Under the pieces are notes generated by a model. That model saw only the letters and a program-made list of their open reading frames with translations, made no database searches and was not told where the DNA came from. DNA of 64,000 nt from Salipaludibacillus sp047795645 (GTDB lineage: Bacteria > Bacillota > Bacilli > Bacillales > Salisediminibacteriaceae): assembly GCF_047795645.1 (NCBI RefSeq), contig NZ_CP181045.1:2232001-2296000 (forward strand), written 5' to 3'. Shown piece after piece: positions 62,059 to 64,000 of the stretch. The position numbers were made by a program, and so were the translations under genes. Each line of letters begins with the position of its first letter. The stretch's first letter is position 1.

Positions 62059-63354
62059 TTACAACATCAGTTCATAAGCATTTTGAAACTTCTGAACGTC
62101 GCCAGCCCCCATGAAAATGAGCACACCATTTTCATGGCTTTTCAAGACTTCCATCGCTTCTTCTTGTATAAGTTTTGCGCCTGGAATTTTATTTTGCAAG
62201 TCTTCGATGGTTAGTTCACCATTTCTTTCCCGAGCGGATGAAAATATATCACACAAATAGACATAGTCAGCTGCTGCAAGACTTGATGCAAACTCATCTA
62301 AGAATGTTTCCGTACGTGAAAAAGTATGTGGCTGAAATATCGCAATAACTTCTTTATCATGATATTTTTTCCGAGCAGATTCAATCGTTGCAGAAATTTC
62401 TGTCGGGTGGTGAGCATAATCATCTATCAACGTTTGAGTACCTTTCTTTTTTTCAGTGAATCTCCGTTTAACGCCTTGAAAAGATTTTAATTGAGCTTGA
62501 ACTTTTTCCATTTCAATTTTTTCATAATGACACAAAGTAATGACTGATAATGCATTTAATACGTGATGTGAACCGTAACCTGGAATTGTAAACGAACCGT
62601 GAAAAGAAGAACGAACATAGACATCAAAGTGCGTCCCATATTCATTTGATTCAATATTTTTTGCATAGAAATCATTTTCTTCGTTTAACCCATAATATAT
62701 CACGGGTACTTGTGCTTTCAGTTCTTGTAAGTAATTATCGTCACCACAAGCAATAATAGCTTTCTTAACTTGCATAGCCATTTCTTGGAAAGCGTCGAAA
62801 ACATCGTTCACCCCTTTGAAATAGTCAGGATGATCAAAATCAATGTTTGTCATAATCGCATAATCGGGATGATAATTTAAGAAATGTCGTCGATACTCAC
62901 ACGCTTCAAAAACAAAATACTCACTGTTTTCTCTCCCTTTACCTGTTCCATCACCAATTAAATAAGATGTTGGACGAGCTTCCCCCATAACATGTGCAAG
63001 CAAACCAGTTGTAGAAGTTTTTCCATGTGATCCTGTCACTGCAATGCTCGTAAAGTTTTGAATAAATTCACCTAAAAAGTGAGGATAAGAATGTACAGTC
63101 ATTTTCAATTCTTCAGCAGCTTGAATTTCTTTGTTTTTTTCGTTATATGCCGGTGATGCAATCAACGTTTGTCCTTGATGAATATTTTCTTTTTCAAATG
63201 AAAATATCGGAATGCCCATTTTTTCTAATGGTTTTTGCGTAAAGAATACTTTATCCACGTCAGAACCTTGTACGTCATATTTCATGTCATTTAAGATCTG
63301 TGCTAAAGCACTCATTCCAGAGCCTTTGATTCCAATGAAATGGTATAGTGTCAT
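62059..63354 (-). CDS. murC: UDP-N-acetylmuramate-L-alanine ligase
   Basis: Adds the first amino acid to the peptidoglycan precursor. 431 residues. The N-terminal Rossmann motif FIGIKGSGMSALAQIL, the ATP loop VTGSHGKTSTTGLLAHV (near 110), ACEYRRHFLNYHPDYAIMTN (near 150-170), and the C-terminal DDYAHHPTEI and IFQPHTFSRT are all intact. In B. subtilis murC likewise lies next to ytxG, with an sftA gene further on; here ampS intervenes. The 306-bp upstream gap (63355-63660) shows nothing I recognise. Confidence 0.97.
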   Translation of the reverse strand: MTLYHFIGIKGSGMSALAQILNDMKYDVQGSDVDKVFFTQKPLEKMGIPIFSFEKENIHQGQTLIASPAYNEKNKEIQAAEELKMTVHSYPHFLGEFIQNFTSIAVTGSHGKTSTTGLLAHVMGEARPTSYLIGDGTGKGRENSEYFVFEACEYRRHFLNYHPDYAIMTNIDFDHPDYFKGVNDVFDAFQEMAMQVKKAIIACGDDNYLQELKAQVPVIYYGLNEENDFYAKNIESNEYGTHFDVYVRSSFHGSFTIPGYGSHHVLNALSVITLCHYEKIEMEKVQAQLKSFQGVKRRFTEKKKGTQTLIDDYAHHPTEISATIESARKKYHDKEVIAIFQPHTFSRTETFLDEFASSLAAADYVYLCDIFSSARERNGELTIEDLQNKIPGAKLIQEEAMEVLKSHENGVLIFMGAGDVQKFQNAYELML

Positions 63355-63660
63355 GTTTGAACCTCCACGTTCCTAATTAAGACTTACTTATATTTGCGTC
63401 GATTTTTATTTATACTATCAGTTGGTATCGTTTTATTCGTAGATAGTATAAGAAATATTTAGATTTTCGCGACGGTTAATTGATCCTACACAAGTATTCT
63501 AATGGTTATAAAGAAATAGAATTATTTCACCGTCCTAACTAAGTAGCCATATGACCACTTGTATTGCATTAATTCAACTTTTCAAATAGTTACGATACAA
63601 CATTTCCTATTATAGCAAAAAAGAAAAGCAAGAACCATCGACATATTATTAATAATAAGG

Positions 63661-63999
63661 TTAGCTTCCATCGTAAATATTACCATATTTAAGCATGTCA
63701 ACCCCATACTCTTTTAAATATCGCCTGAATTCTTGATGCCCTTGATTATAAATTCCGTTTAATTTATCAATAATCTGCTCCTCATACATGGGCAAAATTA
63801 GCGCTGATGGTCCGATAATTCGTTTCTCAAAACCAATCGTTGAGATTCTGGCAAAAACAATCTTTCCTTCTTCAAATTCTGTTTTAAATAAAAACGGTCT
63901 CGCTTCGATTCTTTTTCCTTCAGGTTTGAATAAAGGAGTGCAGCTAATTTCTTGACCCTCAACTTTTCTTATACGGAATGGCTCTAAATGCATTAGCAT
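63661..63999 (-). CDS. Unrecognised protein at the window edge, possibly partial
   Basis: Not recognised. 112 codons are visible, opening at an ATG only one base from the window end, so the true start may lie outside; a second in-frame ATG follows two codons later. The product is soluble and mixed-charge. Its first part looks beta-rich (FRIRKVEGQEISCTPLF, RPFLFKTEFEEGKIVFARIS) and its end helical (EEQIIDKLNGIYNQGHQEF). No catalytic motif is evident. It is upstream of murC on the same strand, 306 bp away. Confidence 0.6.
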   Translation of the reverse strand: MLMHLEPFRIRKVEGQEISCTPLFKPEGKRIEARPFLFKTEFEEGKIVFARISTIGFEKRIIGPSALILPMYEEQIIDKLNGIYNQGHQEFRRYLKEYGVDMLKYGNIYDGS

Positions 64000-64000
64000 T

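Overview
This window is chromosomal DNA from a low-GC Gram-positive endospore former of the family Bacillaceae. The genes have Bacillus-type Shine-Dalgarno sites. The gene order follows the Bacillus subtilis citZ-to-murC region almost gene for gene, and sporulation genes are present (ytvI, ytrH, ytrI, ytfJ, an alpha/beta SASP, refZ). A MotP/MotS sodium-type stator pair and several very acidic exported domains fit an alkaliphilic or salt-tolerant member, but that is inference. I see no rRNA or tRNA genes, CRISPR array, prophage or insertion sequence.

Layout. 0-15 kb is central carbon and lipid metabolism, mostly on the minus strand: citZ, two membrane proteins, fxsA, pyk, pfkA, accA-accD, a FadR-type GntR regulator, malic enzyme and dnaE. 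15-31 kb holds ytrH-ytrI, nrnA, ytpI/ytoI, a lipoprotein, ytkL, an unusual SDR protein, a UspA pair, ackA-ytxK, tpx, ytfJ-ytfI, yteJ-sppA, nadK and an amidohydrolase. 32-42 kb holds a SASP gene, thiI-nifZ, ezrA, hisJ, refZ, ytsP and the diguanylate cyclase ytrP. 42-51 kb holds rpsD with an S4-type leader, a decayed cydB-like gene, tyrS with a T-box leader, a class A penicillin-binding protein with an asparagine-rich tail, and acuABC. 51-64 kb holds mtnN, motS-motP, ccpA, aroA, a large FtsA-like protein, ytxJ-ytxH-ytxG, an M29 aminopeptidase, murC and one unrecognised gene at the edge.

How the genes fit together. Glycolysis (pfkA, pyk), overflow metabolism (ackA, acuABC), entry to the TCA cycle (citZ, malic enzyme), fatty-acid initiation (accDA) and the master catabolite regulator ccpA lie close together. 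Envelope and division genes (ezrA, the class A PBP, the FtsA-like protein, murC) form a second theme. Sporulation and general-stress genes form a third. Most transcription units end in a clear intrinsic terminator.

Least ordinary points: the FtsA-like protein with about 330 extra C-terminal residues arranged as short repeated modules; two adjacent perfect inverted repeats between tyrS and the PBP gene, one resembling the FadR/YsiA operator; a GntR/FadR-type palindrome in front of malic enzyme, next to its likely regulator gene; a frameshifted cydB remnant; an SDR protein lacking its catalytic Tyr and Ser; and a family of hairpin-forming intergenic repeats. Starts were often moved downstream of the longest reading frame where a Shine-Dalgarno site decides. 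All family calls come from reading motifs by eye, without a database search.
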